54,412 nucleotides of DNA from Promethearchaeota archaeon. Its GTDB lineage: Archaea > Asgardarchaeota > Lokiarchaeia > Sigyniarchaeales > SOKP01. The DNA is taken from contig JAEOTR010000012.1 in assembly GCA_016839705.1 (NCBI GenBank), positions 1 to 54,412 on the forward strand, read 5' to 3'. Positions 43,912 to 53,411 of this stretch are shown here, one piece after another. Every line of letters starts with the position of its first letter. Within the stretch, counting starts at the first letter, position 1. A program made the translations under genes and the position numbers. A model generated the notes under the pieces. It was not told the DNA's origin. It saw nothing but the letters and a program-made list of their open reading frames with translations, and ran no database searches.

Positions 43912-43981
43912 AAGGATTGATTATATTTTTTTGATTCCCATAAATCTGTTGCAGGAAAATTTCGTCTATTTTTCAATCCTT
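43912..43981 (+). other. 70-nt inverted-repeat element after hypD
   Basis: AAGGATTGA (43912-43920) and TCAATCCTT (43973-43981) are perfect inverted repeats enclosing about 52 bases, with a nested GATTCC/GGAAA pair. It lies 22 bases after the hypD stop and could be a 3' RNA structure or small RNA. Confidence 0.3.
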
Positions 43982-44092
43982 AAATAAATATGAAGAATAT
44001 ATGAATTCTAATATTATTTTTCTCGTACTTTAAATACACTTTTTAAGATATAAAACACCGAACCATTAATTGATGGTGGGAGGTTTTATAAA

Positions 44093-44134
44093 ATGCCATT
44101 CCAAGGAGAAACACAGCCAGAAAGTACAAATTAA
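44093..44134 (+). CDS. possible 13-residue microprotein unit upstream of hypF
   Basis: The 385-base gap between hypD and hypF holds no ordinary gene. It does hold a TATA-like ACTTTAAATAC near 44034-44044, a short hairpin (ACCAT-N6-ATGGT, 44062-44077), a strong GGGAGG Shine-Dalgarno (44078-44083) and ATG 44093 opening a 13-codon frame (MPFQGETQPESTN, TAA). A hairpin with a nine-pair stem (GTAGAATCC...GGATTTCTAC, 44170-44193) follows, then a T-rich run. The order of signals is that of a complete short transcription unit. It may be a microprotein, a leader for hypF or a small RNA. Confidence 0.3.
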   Translation: MPFQGETQPESTN

Positions 44135-44169
44135 CCTAAAATATATATTTTCTTGTTTTCAATAGGTTG

Positions 44170-44208
44170 GTAGAATCCTTCAAGGATTTCTACTTAATAT
44201 TTTTCTTA
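44170..44208 (+). terminator. hairpin plus T-rich run before hypF
   Basis: GTAGAATCC (44170-44178) pairs with GGATTTCTAC (44184-44193) with one bulged T and a five-base loop, followed by TTAATATTTTTCTT. This resembles an intrinsic terminator separating hypD and the short unit from hypF. Confidence 0.35.
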
Positions 44209-44275
44209 AAAAATTTATAAAATCTCAATTTAATTTTTTTATGATTGTTCCTTAGTTTAGTTAAAAAACTGGCAA

Positions 44276-46681
44276 TTGATAAAAATAATTAATACAGAAA
44301 TAGAAATTACAGGAATTGTTCAAGGTATAGGTTTTCGACCTTTTTTATTTAACCTAGCTCGTGTTCATAATCTAAAGGGAAGCATATTAAATCGAGGAAA
44401 TGCAGGAGTAAGATTAATCCTACAAGGAAAACGAAATGATATAAATACTTTTATAACAGATATAACAAAAAAGAAACCAAAGATTAGTTATATTGAGAAT
44501 ATTGAAGTTAAAGAAATTGTCTCTGATCTAATTTTTAAAGAATTAAAAATTGAAAAAAGTGAAAAAGGACGAGGGATTAGTTTAACCCTTCCTCCTGATA
44601 TTGCAATCTGTAATGATTGCTTGAATGACATGCGTAATTATAAAAAAAAAAAATACTATAATTATCCTTTTATTGCATGTGCTGTTTGTGGTCCGCGATT
44701 TACAACGGTTACTGAATTACCTTATGATAGGGAGAGAAGCACTATGATTAATTTTCCTCTCTGTAAACAGGCAGATCCAGAATCATGCATACAAGAATAT
44801 TCAGATTTCAAAAATCGGAGATTTCATGCTCAAACATTTGCTTGCTCTGTTTGTGGACCCCATTACAAACTTTATACTAAACAGCGAGATATCATCAAAG
44901 ATGGTTCGATAGAAGAAATTTTATATGAAACCGCTAAAAGAATAAATGAAGGGAATGTTGTTGCTGTCAAGGGTATAGGAGGGGTTCATTTAGTCGCAAA
45001 TTGTGATAATGACGATGCTATTCTTAAATTACGGGAAAAAAAAGGTGACAGAAAGTATAAACCATTTGCGCTAATGGTACCAGATTTAAATATTCTTAAA
45101 AATTCGTTCAGAATCTCCAAAAAAGAGAGTAAACTTTTAAAATCATTTCGCCGGCCTATAGTTCTTTTAGAAAGGATAAATTCAACTGAAAAGTCTATAA
45201 TTAGTAAATTAGTTGCTCCGGGATTAAATAATGTCGGAATTATGCTTCCTTATTCGGGTATCCATTACTTATTATTTGATTACATTGGAGAAAAACCATT
45301 AATTTATACAAGCGGAAACAAATCTTACATCCCTATGGCCATCGATAACGAGAAAATATTTGATCAACTAGAAGATCTCGCAGATGTTTTTCTCCTTCAC
45401 AATAGGCCAATTCATCAAAGAGTAGATGATAGTGTTTTAAGAACTCATGATGATAAAGTAAAATTGATTAGAAGATCACGAGGTTATGTACCAGAATATT
45501 TAGCGTTGCCATTTGATGTAGAAATTCCTGGAGCAATAGCAACAGGGCCTCTATTAGCAACAACTGGGGCTATTTTAAGGAGAAATAGAATTTTTCCAAC
45601 ACAGCATATTGGAAATGTTTCACATCTTGAGACATATCAATTCTTAAAAGATGCTCTACTTCATATGAAAACACTCTTACAGATTGAAGATTCTGAAATT
45701 GAATTTATAGCATGCGATGCACATCCCGAATTTATTACAACTAAACTTGCGGAGGAGTTAAAAAGTAAATATAAGTGCAGTCTATTTAAAATACAACACC
45801 ATTACGCCCATATTTTATCACTGATGGCTGAGAATAATGTAGAGAAGTATGAAAAAATTATTGGAATAGCTGCAGATGGTGTTGGTTATGGTGAGGATGG
45901 CAATATATGGGGTGGTGAAATTCTGTTGTCTTCTTATCATGATTATAAGCGATTAGGGCAGCTTGAATACCAACCAATGATAGGAGGAGATCGCTGTACG
46001 AAATTTCCTGCTCGAATGAGTGCTTCTATAATCTTGAATGCATTAGGTACAGATGAAGCTATTGAGATCTTTAAAAAATTAAGAATTGTAAATGATCTTG
46101 AATATAAAGAAGATGAATTGCAAACTTTAATCTCTCAATTCGAGAAATCAAAACGTAAATTTCCATTTCAGACTATTCCATTAACAAGTTCTACTGGCAG
46201 GATTTTTGATTCACTTTCTTACCTTTTAGGGGCTTCAAAGATTAAAACTTATAGAGGAGAACCCGCCATGAGACTTGAAGCTATGGCGATGAAAGGACAT
46301 CCTGAAAATGTTGAATTTAAAATAGGATTTACCAAGAAAAATGGAATGTATGAAATTAAAACATCAGATTTAGTACTGGATATTATTTCACTGATGGGAG
46401 AAGGGAAATTTAGAAATGAGGATATCGCTGCGAGATTTCAAATTGAGTTTGCAAATACATTTGCTGAAGTTGCCATTAAACTGGCTAATGATAACAGAAT
46501 TGATAAAATTGGATTAACGGGGGGTGTTGCATATAATTTTTCTTTTTCTAAGACTTTAAAGGAAAAAGTTCTCCAATCAGATTTAATATTTTTGGAGCAT
46601 AACAAAATCCCACCTGGTGATGCTGGAGTTAGTACAGGGCAATTAATTGGAGGGTTGTTTATACATACTCGAAAGAATTAA
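44276..46681 (+). CDS. hypF: carbamoyltransferase HypF
   Basis: The product has 801 residues from TTG 44276. The domains in order are acylphosphatase (GIVQGIGFRPFLFNLARVH), zinc-finger region (CNDCLNDM, CAVCGPRFT, CSVCGPHY), YrdC-like (VVAVKGIGGVHLVANCDND) and Kae1-like carbamoyltransferase (HHYAHILSLMAEN, GGVAYNFSFSKTLKEK). It uses carbamoyl phosphate and ATP to load the HypE cysteine. One zinc pair is odd: where HypF normally has CxxC, this protein has CKQADPESC, a five-residue insertion. It is separated from hypE-hypD by the 385-base gap and probably has its own promoter. Confidence 0.96.
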   Translation: MIKIINTEIEITGIVQGIGFRPFLFNLARVHNLKGSILNRGNAGVRLILQGKRNDINTFITDITKKKPKISYIENIEVKEIVSDLIFKELKIEKSEKGRGISLTLPPDIAICNDCLNDMRNYKKKKYYNYPFIACAVCGPRFTTVTELPYDRERSTMINFPLCKQADPESCIQEYSDFKNRRFHAQTFACSVCGPHYKLYTKQRDIIKDGSIEEILYETAKRINEGNVVAVKGIGGVHLVANCDNDDAILKLREKKGDRKYKPFALMVPDLNILKNSFRISKKESKLLKSFRRPIVLLERINSTEKSIISKLVAPGLNNVGIMLPYSGIHYLLFDYIGEKPLIYTSGNKSYIPMAIDNEKIFDQLEDLADVFLLHNRPIHQRVDDSVLRTHDDKVKLIRRSRGYVPEYLALPFDVEIPGAIATGPLLATTGAILRRNRIFPTQHIGNVSHLETYQFLKDALLHMKTLLQIEDSEIEFIACDAHPEFITTKLAEELKSKYKCSLFKIQHHYAHILSLMAENNVEKYEKIIGIAADGVGYGEDGNIWGGEILLSSYHDYKRLGQLEYQPMIGGDRCTKFPARMSASIILNALGTDEAIEIFKKLRIVNDLEYKEDELQTLISQFEKSKRKFPFQTIPLTSSTGRIFDSLSYLLGASKIKTYRGEPAMRLEAMAMKGHPENVEFKIGFTKKNGMYEIKTSDLVLDIISLMGEGKFRNEDIAARFQIEFANTFAEVAIKLANDNRIDKIGLTGGVAYNFSFSKTLKEKVLQSDLIFLEHNKIPPGDAGVSTGQLIGGLFIHTRKN

Positions 46682-46819
46682 TTCATCGAATATTTATTTA
46701 GAAAAGAATGCTAAAATATTTCAAATAAGTAATATTTCTAAGTATTAGGCTTGAAAGAGAACTCATACCCTGTTCTTAATTTTGAAATTGAACTTTAAGA
46801 GGATTGTACGCATAAAATT

Positions 46820-47635
46820 ATGCCATTAACTAAACGAATAATACCTTGTTTAGATGTGACAAACAATAGAGTAGTTAAAGGTACGAAATTCATTGATATA
46901 AAAGATGCTGGAGATGCCATTGAGTTAGCACGATTTTATGATGAAGAAGGAGCTGATGAGCTAATTTTTTTGGATATTACAGCATCCTCAGATAAGAGAA
47001 AAATATTAAGAGAATTAGTTGAAAAAACTGGTGAACAAGTATTTATTCCATTTACTGTGGGTGGGGGCTTAAGAACTATAAAGGATATTAAAGAAATTTT
47101 AAGAGCAGGAGCAGACAAGGTTTCTCTGAATACTGCCGCAGTTCAAAACTCTGAATTAATCATTGAAGGGGCAAAAATATTTGGATCTCAATGTGTTGTA
47201 ACAGCAATAGATGCTAAGAGAGTTTATGTAGCATCTCCAGAAAAAGTACAAAATCGAGTGGTTGTTGAAATAGGTAATCAGTATTGTTGGTGGGAGGTTT
47301 ATATTAATGGTGGTAGAACGCCCACAGGAAAGGATGCTATTTTATGGGGCGAAGAGGTTGCAAATCTAGGAAGTGGTGAAATTCTATTGACTTCTATGGA
47401 TTGTGATGGAACTAAAAAGGGATATGATTTAGAATTAACAAATGCTTTTAGTAAGAGATTAGATATTCCAATTATTGCTTCAGGAGGAGCGGGGAATCCT
47501 CAACACATAATCGATTCATTCAAAATTGGAAAGGCGGATGCAGCTTTAGCAGCTTCAATTTTTCACTATAATGAATATCCAATTAAAATGGTAAAGAAGG
47601 AATGTATAAAAGCTGGAGTTCCTATGAGGATGTAA
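46820..47635 (+). CDS. hisF: imidazole glycerol phosphate synthase cyclase subunit HisF
   Basis: The product has 271 residues. It is the TIM-barrel cyclase that joins with HisH to make IGP and AICAR from [24 protein letters not shown] contains the catalytic Asp11-type residue, and [18 protein letters not shown] (LLTSMDCDG) the second catalytic Asp. PIIASGGAG and [12 protein letters not shown] bind phosphate. It is slightly longer than average. The stop is three bases before hisH. No other his gene is nearby, so the AICAR product may also link this pair to the purine genes that follow. Confidence 0.97.
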   Translation: MPLTKRIIPCLDVTNNRVVKGTKFIDIKDAGDAIELARFYDEEGADELIFLDITASSDKRKILRELVEKTGEQVFIPFTVGGGLRTIKDIKEILRAGADKVSLNTAAVQNSELIIEGAKIFGSQCVVTAIDAKRVYVASPEKVQNRVVVEIGNQYCWWEVYINGGRTPTGKDAILWGEEVANLGSGEILLTSMDCDGTKKGYDLELTNAFSKRLDIPIIASGGAGNPQHIIDSFKIGKADAALAASIFHYNEYPIKMVKKECIKAGVPMRM

Positions 47636-47638
47636 GCT

Positions 47639-48268
47639 ATGACAGTTAAAATTGCTATTATTGATTATGGAATAGGAAATTTGAAAAGCATTTATAAGGC
47701 ACTTCATCATTTGAATGCAGATGGTATTATCACATCAAATCCAAAAGTAATAACAGATGCTGATGGTGTTATTCTTCCTGGGGTAGGGGCATTTGGGGAT
47801 GCCATGAAAAATCTATATGAAAATAATCTTAATACTGTGATCATTGATATTGTGAAGGATAAAAAACCTTTATTTGGAGTTTGCTTAGGACAGCAAATGC
47901 TGTTCTCTAATAGTGTTGAAATGGGACATCATAAAGGATTGAATATTATTGAAGGTGAAGTGTTACGATTTGATATCTTAAAAGTAGATAAAGTTCCTCA
48001 AATTGGGTGGAATAATGTAGAGTTCACTGATGAAAACCATTTCCTCCTCCAAGGAATACCAAATAATTCATATTTTTATTTTGTTCATAGTTATTATGGG
48101 ATACCAAAAAATGATGAAAATGTCCTTGGGAAGACTAAGTATGGGGAAATTGAATTTTGTTCCATTGTCTGTAAGGACAATGTAATTGCCACGCAATTTC
48201 ATCCTGAAAAATCCAGTAAGTATGGTATAATGATGTATCAGAATTTTATCCATTATTGTAGGAAATAA
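47639..48268 (+). CDS. hisH: imidazole glycerol phosphate synthase glutaminase subunit HisH
   Basis: The product has 209 residues. The class I glutaminase triad is visible: LFGVCLGQQML with the nucleophile Cys, and ATQFHPEKSSKYG with His and Glu. IDYGIGNLKSIYKAL and LPGVGAFGDAMKNL are HisH hallmarks. It feeds ammonia to HisF through the barrel. It is co-transcribed with hisF and followed after 69 bases by the PurF-like gene. Confidence 0.97.
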   Translation: MTVKIAIIDYGIGNLKSIYKALHHLNADGIITSNPKVITDADGVILPGVGAFGDAMKNLYENNLNTVIIDIVKDKKPLFGVCLGQQMLFSNSVEMGHHKGLNIIEGEVLRFDILKVDKVPQIGWNNVEFTDENHFLLQGIPNNSYFYFVHSYYGIPKNDENVLGKTKYGEIEFCSIVCKDNVIATQFHPEKSSKYGIMMYQNFIHYCRK

Positions 48269-48337
48269 GCTTTAACTTATTAGATTAATAGATTGATTTA
48301 AAAATATCTCTTCCAATTTATACATAGTGGATAAATT

Positions 48338-49735
48338 ATGGGTGGGCTTTTCGGAGTTTTTTCTAAAACTGATTGTATGGAGGATCTCTTTTATGGGACG
48401 GATTACCATTCTCACTTAGGCACCAGAAGAGGAGGAATGGCAGTAAAAAATTCTGGTGGTTTTCAAAGATTCATCAAGAATATCACGGTTTCTCAATTTA
48501 GATCTAAATTTGAAAAGGATATACAAAAAATGCATGGGAATAGAGGAATAGGAGTAATTAGTGATTATGATGACCAACCTTTAATAATCAATTCCCATTT
48601 AGGTGTTTTTGCAATCGCTACAGTTGGAAAAATTAATAATTTAGATGATCTAGCTAAAGAAGCATTGAAGAATGGATCCCATTTTTCAGAAATGCACGGA
48701 GGAGAAATAAGCCCTACAGAATTAGTTGCGACCATAATTAGTCAAGGTTCTACCTATGAAGCAGGAATTCAAAAAGTCCAAGATATGATAGATGGTTCAT
48801 GTACATTTCTCATGCTAACAGAAGATAGTATTTACGCTGCACGGGATAAGTATGGCAGAACACCTCTTATAATAGGAGAAAAACCCGAATCTTATGCGGT
48901 TGCTATGGAAACATGCGCTTTCCCTAATCTTGGGTACAAAATTACAAAATATCTTGGACCAGGTGAAGTTATAACCCTCAACTATAATGGTTTAGAACAG
49001 AAAATCGCTCCTAATGATCGATTGCAAATTTGTGCCTTTTTATGGGTCTACTATGGATATCCCGCATCTAATTATGAAGATATTAATGTCGAGGTCGTTA
49101 GATATAGATGTGGATCTTACTTAGCAAAAAATGATAATGTTGATATTGATCTCGTTACTGGTATCCCTGATAGCGGAATTGGGCATGGTATAGGTTACGC
49201 AAATGAAGAAGGGATTCCTTATTCTCGACCATTTGTAAAGTATACTCCAACATGGCCCCGGAGTTTCATGCCTCAAGTTCAATCAGTAAGAGACTTAGTA
49301 GCAAGGATGAAATTAATCCCTATTAAAGAACTTATTGATGGGAAAAGTTTGCTTTTCTGCGAAGATTCAATTGTGAGAGGGACACAACTAAAGAAAACAA
49401 TCGAACGACTATTTGAGTATGGAGCAAAAGAAGTTCATATGAGACCCGCCTGTCCTCCACTAGTGTACGGATGTAAGTTTTTAAACTTTTCTAGATCTCG
49501 TTCAGAGTTAGATTTAGCAGGACGTTGGGCTATAAAAGAACTAGTGGGAAAAGATGTTATTAACCCAAGAGAATATATTAATCCCGAATCAGAAAATTAT
49601 AAAGCGATGGTTGAAATTATTCGTAAAAGGTTAGGTTTAACGACGCTAAAATACCAAAAACTTGAGGATTTAGTTAAGGCTATTGGATTAGAAAAAAGTT
49701 CATTATGCACCTACTGTTGGGACGGAGCAGAATAA
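48338..49735 (+). CDS. PurF-like protein without the N-terminal catalytic cysteine
   Basis: The product has 465 residues and the two-domain layout of amidophosphoribosyltransferase. The phosphoribosyltransferase part is intact (LLFCEDSIVRGTQLKKTIE with PRPP loop at 341-349; RPACPPLVYGC), as is the C-terminal LCTYCWDGAE that resembles the PurF iron-sulfur end. The glutaminase domain starts MGGLFGVFSKTDC: Gly2 stands where PurF has its nucleophile Cys, so glutamine hydrolysis should be lost. A conserved bacterial PurF paralog begins the same way, which suggests a retained family, possibly ammonia-dependent or with another substrate, and perhaps acquired from bacteria. It is convergent with the true purF. 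Confidence 0.88.
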   Translation: MGGLFGVFSKTDCMEDLFYGTDYHSHLGTRRGGMAVKNSGGFQRFIKNITVSQFRSKFEKDIQKMHGNRGIGVISDYDDQPLIINSHLGVFAIATVGKINNLDDLAKEALKNGSHFSEMHGGEISPTELVATIISQGSTYEAGIQKVQDMIDGSCTFLMLTEDSIYAARDKYGRTPLIIGEKPESYAVAMETCAFPNLGYKITKYLGPGEVITLNYNGLEQKIAPNDRLQICAFLWVYYGYPASNYEDINVEVVRYRCGSYLAKNDNVDIDLVTGIPDSGIGHGIGYANEEGIPYSRPFVKYTPTWPRSFMPQVQSVRDLVARMKLIPIKELIDGKSLLFCEDSIVRGTQLKKTIERLFEYGAKEVHMRPACPPLVYGCKFLNFSRSRSELDLAGRWAIKELVGKDVINPREYINPESENYKAMVEIIRKRLGLTTLKYQKLEDLVKAIGLEKSSLCTYCWDGAE

Positions 49736-49763
49736 TTCTCCCTATTCGAAATAAGGAAGAATA

Positions 49764-51287
49764 TTAACTTCTGCTTTTAATGATAGAACTTTCCATTTCA
49801 GCTAATTTCTGTATAGACTTCAAAGGGTATTCACCAGTTAAGCAAGCCAAACATAATTGATTTTTATTTTTTCCAATAGCATCAGTTAAATCATCAATAG
49901 TTTGGTATAATATTGTATCTGATCCTATTCTTTTTTGAATCTCTTCGAGATATTGTTCACCATAAAGGATTTGTAATCTCCCAGCAATTAATTCTTCTTT
50001 TGTTGGAAAATCGATTCCCATATAGCATGGACTAATAATTGGAGGACAGCTTATACGTAAGTGAACACGCTTAGCTCCTCCTTTTTCCTTTAATAAAGCA
50101 ATAATTTGTTGAGTTGTGGTTCCTCTAACAATAGAGTCATCTAAGAGGATGACATCCTTCCCTTGAACTATACTTTTAATAGGATTTAATTTTTCTCTTA
50201 CTGCTATTTTTCGCTTTTCCTGACCTGGCATTATGAAGGTTCTGTGAACATATCGATTTTTCATTAAGCCTTCTATATATGGTAATCCTGCTTCTTTTGC
50301 ATAACCTACGGCAACACTCCGACCAGAATCTGGAACCGGAACTACAATCGCATTTTCCTTAATTTCAGGGTTCTTCAAAATTGGATCATTCTTTGCCAAG
50401 TTTATTCCTAATCTAAATCGTACTTCAGCAACAGATACCCCATCAATAATAGAATCTGGACGTGAAAAATATACAAATTCAAATTGGCACAAGGCTGTTC
50501 TATTTGATTTTAAAATTATTTCTGAATGAATGTCCTTCTGATGGCTTAAATGTACTATTTCACCAGGTTTCACATCGCGTAAGAGGATTCCTCCTACAAC
50601 ATCTATTGCACAAGATTCAGAAGCTACAAAATATAGATTTTTCTTTGAGTCTTTTAACTCCCCAATACATAAAGGTTTAAATCCAAGGGGATCTCGCATT
50701 GCATAAATATCTCCTTTAGATGTCATTAAGATTAAAGAATATGAACCGTCTAACAATTTACTAGCTATTTTTAAAACTTCTGGCCAATCTTCTGTCCCTA
50801 ATGCAATAGAGCCAATCAATTGAGCCATTACTTCTGTGTCAGTGTCAGTAATGAAAACACGACCCAATTCATTCATATTTTTTTTAATTTCATCGAAATT
50901 GGCAATTGTCCCATTAAAGGCTATAGAAAATTCAATTTCATTATTATTAAAATGAAATGGTTGCATATAATCTGTAGACTTATATCCTGTAGCACCAGTA
51001 GTCGCATACCGATTATGTCCTATCCCTACATTACCCCAATATTTAGATAGGATTTTATTATTTAAAACTTTTGGAACTAATCCATTTCTTTTATAAGTGT
51101 AAATTTTTCCACCGGGGGTTGATATTGAAATTCCAGTTGACTCTTGTCCACGATGCTGTAAAGCAATCAAACCTTGATATAAATATTTGGTTACTGAAAA
51201 TCCGAGGTCATTACAAGTTACCCCAAAAATAGCACAATGTTCTTTGGGTTTATTTACGATGAACTTATCTTTTTTTTGAATGTGCAT
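49764..51287 (-). CDS. purF: amidophosphoribosyltransferase PurF
   Basis: The product has 507 residues. A 17-residue propeptide precedes Cys18 (KPKEHCAIFGV), the Ntn nucleophile exposed by self-cleavage. LQHRGQESTGI and IGHNRYATTG are glutaminase signatures, VILLDDSIVRGTT binds PRPP, and LCLACLTGEYP supplies iron-sulfur cysteines. It catalyses the first committed step of purine synthesis. It is convergent with its cysteine-less paralog, with 28 bases between stops, and alone on its strand. Confidence 0.96.
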   Translation of the reverse strand: MHIQKKDKFIVNKPKEHCAIFGVTCNDLGFSVTKYLYQGLIALQHRGQESTGISISTPGGKIYTYKRNGLVPKVLNNKILSKYWGNVGIGHNRYATTGATGYKSTDYMQPFHFNNNEIEFSIAFNGTIANFDEIKKNMNELGRVFITDTDTEVMAQLIGSIALGTEDWPEVLKIASKLLDGSYSLILMTSKGDIYAMRDPLGFKPLCIGELKDSKKNLYFVASESCAIDVVGGILLRDVKPGEIVHLSHQKDIHSEIILKSNRTALCQFEFVYFSRPDSIIDGVSVAEVRFRLGINLAKNDPILKNPEIKENAIVVPVPDSGRSVAVGYAKEAGLPYIEGLMKNRYVHRTFIMPGQEKRKIAVREKLNPIKSIVQGKDVILLDDSIVRGTTTQQIIALLKEKGGAKRVHLRISCPPIISPCYMGIDFPTKEELIAGRLQILYGEQYLEEIQKRIGSDTILYQTIDDLTDAIGKNKNQLCLACLTGEYPLKSIQKLAEMESSIIKSRS

Positions 51288-51395
51288 AATATGAGGTTAA
51301 ATGAATGAAGTAAATTAATTCTCTTCAATTAAAATAAATCATAAATACTTTTTAATAATAAGTTAAATAAAATATTAGAAATATTAAAAGAAAAC

Positions 51396-52061
51396 GTGTC
51401 AAAAATAACAAATACGTCAAAAGATATTGCTTTTGCTATCCTTATTGGGGGTAAAAGTACTCGTTTCGGAAGTGATAAGGGTCTTTATGAATATCAAGGA
51501 AACCCTCTTATATCATATCTACTAAACACCCTAAGCAAAGGAATTTATGATATCTTTTTAATCGCCCACACCACTGAGCAAGTTCAGAATTATATTGACA
51601 ATATTGATATTACAAAGGTTATAGCTTTTATTTTGGATGATCAAGATCTAATTTCAGATTCGAAATTAAATGTTCCACTATTAGGATTGTATTCTGCATA
51701 TAAAGAATTAAATAAATTAGGGTACAAACAAACACTTACTCTTTCTTGTGATACACCCCTAATCAAATATGATGTTATAAAATTCATAATTGAACAATCT
51801 AAAGGAGTTGACTGTTGCATTCCTAGATGGAACAATGGGTATATAGAACCATTATTAGCGATTTATCCCACTAAAAGTGCATATTATCGATCAAAAGAAA
51901 AGCTACTGAGAAAAGAATTTCAATTAACTAGCTTTGCTGATAGCAAATGGAAGATAAAATATCTATCAATAGAAAATTCAATCAAACCGCTTGATAAAGA
52001 TTTAGTTTCGTTTATAAATATTAATACTCAAGAAGATCTAAAGAAACTAAAAGCCAACTAG
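51396..52061 (+). CDS. mobA: MobA-like molybdenum cofactor guanylyltransferase
   Basis: The product has 221 residues from GTG 51396. FAILIGGKSTRFGSDKGLYEYQGNPLISYLL is the GGxSxRxGxDK nucleotide-binding signature, LTLSCDTPLIKYDVI the metal-binding Asp region, and NNGYIEPLLAIYP the later family motif. MobA attaches GMP to molybdopterin, as needed for tungsten or molybdenum formate dehydrogenases and similar enzymes. No other cofactor gene is adjacent, and a related NTP-transferase role is possible. Confidence 0.85.
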   Translation: MSKITNTSKDIAFAILIGGKSTRFGSDKGLYEYQGNPLISYLLNTLSKGIYDIFLIAHTTEQVQNYIDNIDITKVIAFILDDQDLISDSKLNVPLLGLYSAYKELNKLGYKQTLTLSCDTPLIKYDVIKFIIEQSKGVDCCIPRWNNGYIEPLLAIYPTKSAYYRSKEKLLRKEFQLTSFADSKWKIKYLSIENSIKPLDKDLVSFININTQEDLKKLKAN

Positions 52062-52084
52062 AGTAGAAATTTTCTTTAGAAAAT

Positions 52085-52095
52085 AAAAAAAAAAA
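52085..52095 (-). terminator. U-tract terminator after the 163-residue membrane protein gene
   Basis: Eleven A residues on the plus strand give a U11 run three bases after the minus-strand stop. Next to it, ATTTTCT-TT-AGAAAAT (52068-52083) forms a short inverted repeat that could serve convergent mobA. Confidence 0.45.
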
Positions 52096-52098
52096 GGA

Positions 52099-52590
52099 TT
52101 AATAGTCTTTTATACCTAAAATTCCGCCAACAAGCCCTAAAGCACCACCAGCTAATAACAAATATGTGCCCAAAGATGCGCTACCTAAAGGAACGTCAAG
52201 TGGTAAAATACCTGGTACAATAGCAGTATGGTCGAATAAAGTTAAATATGGAGCATACACCGCAAGCGCATTAAGAAGAACTAATAACATCAGTATGCTT
52301 ATAACTAGTACAATTATAGATCCAATAATTGCAATTACCCGGCTAGCTAATCCTACTAACTGCAAAACACCAGAAATCAAGAAAACGATATAAACAATGG
52401 CAACAATATATACAGTCATAGTTTCTCCCGGGACATAATTACCGGGATTTGTCATTATATCAGCGATGTTATATATAAATCCTAACCCAGAACCATAATC
52501 CCCGCCACCAGTCGCATAAAAAGAAAGGAAAAAGGTTGATACGAGGGTTAATAACCCACCAATAAGAACTAAAATTTTTCCAGCTCCCAT
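52099..52590 (-). CDS. four-helix membrane protein, paralog A
   Basis: The product has 163 residues with four hydrophobic helices: GAGKILVLIGGLLTLVSTFF, VYIVAIVYIVFLISGVLQLV, VIAIIGSIIVLVISILMLLV and YLLLAGGALGLVGGILGI. The N terminus (MGAGKILVLIGG) and the loop with GGGDYGSGLGFIYNIADIMTN are repeated in the neighbouring gene 120 bases upstream, so the two arose by tandem duplication. Such small proteins are common in Asgard genomes; function unknown. Confidence 0.75.
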   Translation of the reverse strand: MGAGKILVLIGGLLTLVSTFFLSFYATGGGDYGSGLGFIYNIADIMTNPGNYVPGETMTVYIVAIVYIVFLISGVLQLVGLASRVIAIIGSIIVLVISILMLLVLLNALAVYAPYLTLFDHTAIVPGILPLDVPLGSASLGTYLLLAGGALGLVGGILGIKDY

Positions 52591-52709
52591 AAATTATCAC
52601 TTTAAATTTTGTTTTGATTTTAATTTAATATGAAGTATATGAACTATTAAGTATATAAAAATGCCTTTTCAAAGGAAAAAAATGGAAAAAAAATGTAATT
52701 TATTGAATT

Positions 52710-53219
52710 TTATGGACCATAAACGGCAGCTACGATTCCTATAATACCACCAGCATATAATAAATATATCCCAAGATCAATTATATCAATACCTAATATG
52801 CTCAAGGGTATAATCCCTTCAATTAAAGGTGTATCCGTCCCCAAAATATTGACAATCCAATCAACCCTATTAATCAAATCAGCGCTACCCAACCATATTA
52901 GACTACCTATTCCAAGTGAGGTAATCGTACCGATTATTAAAGGGATTGGAGATTTTATTCCTAATATTTGTAAAATACCCGAGGCTAAAAACAAGATGAA
53001 AATACCCGCAATAATGTACAATGCAAAAAAAGGTATTCCTAGGGTGCTTCCTAAGCCTTGGGCGTTTGTAAACATGGCAGGAAGGTTTTTAATTATCCCT
53101 AATCCTCCCGCATAATAGATATTTCCTCCTCCTCCGTCAACGGCATACCAGGAAAATAGAAATGTAGCGAGTAAAGTTATTACTCCAGCAACTATACTTA
53201 GGATTTTTCCAATTCCCAT
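52710..53219 (-). CDS. four-helix membrane protein, paralog B
   Basis: The product has 169 residues. It shares with paralog A the start MGIGKILSIVAGVITLLATF, a glycine-rich loop (DGGGGNIYYAGGLGIIKNLP) and the end LGIYLLYAGGIIGIVAAVYG. The helices are near 4-23, 60-82, 89-108 and 146-166. Divergence in the middle loop suggests an old duplication. The gene lies between paralog A and the response regulator on the same strand, with gaps above 100 bases, so each may have its own promoter. Confidence 0.75.
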   Translation of the reverse strand: MGIGKILSIVAGVITLLATFLFSWYAVDGGGGNIYYAGGLGIIKNLPAMFTNAQGLGSTLGIPFFALYIIAGIFILFLASGILQILGIKSPIPLIIGTITSLGIGSLIWLGSADLINRVDWIVNILGTDTPLIEGIIPLSILGIDIIDLGIYLLYAGGIIGIVAAVYGP

Positions 53220-53411
53220 AAATTATCACATTTTTTAGTTTGAATTAAGTAATAGAATCGAAATTTATTTATAATATTAACCTTTAAAACAAAAATAATT
53301 AAATCGTATTACACTATTACCAGAAGTCTAATAAATTGAACTAGCGTTAAGCTTTTAATTAGATGAGAAAAATTTTTTAAAAATGTGTATTCCATTTATT
53401 ATCCTTCTAAT

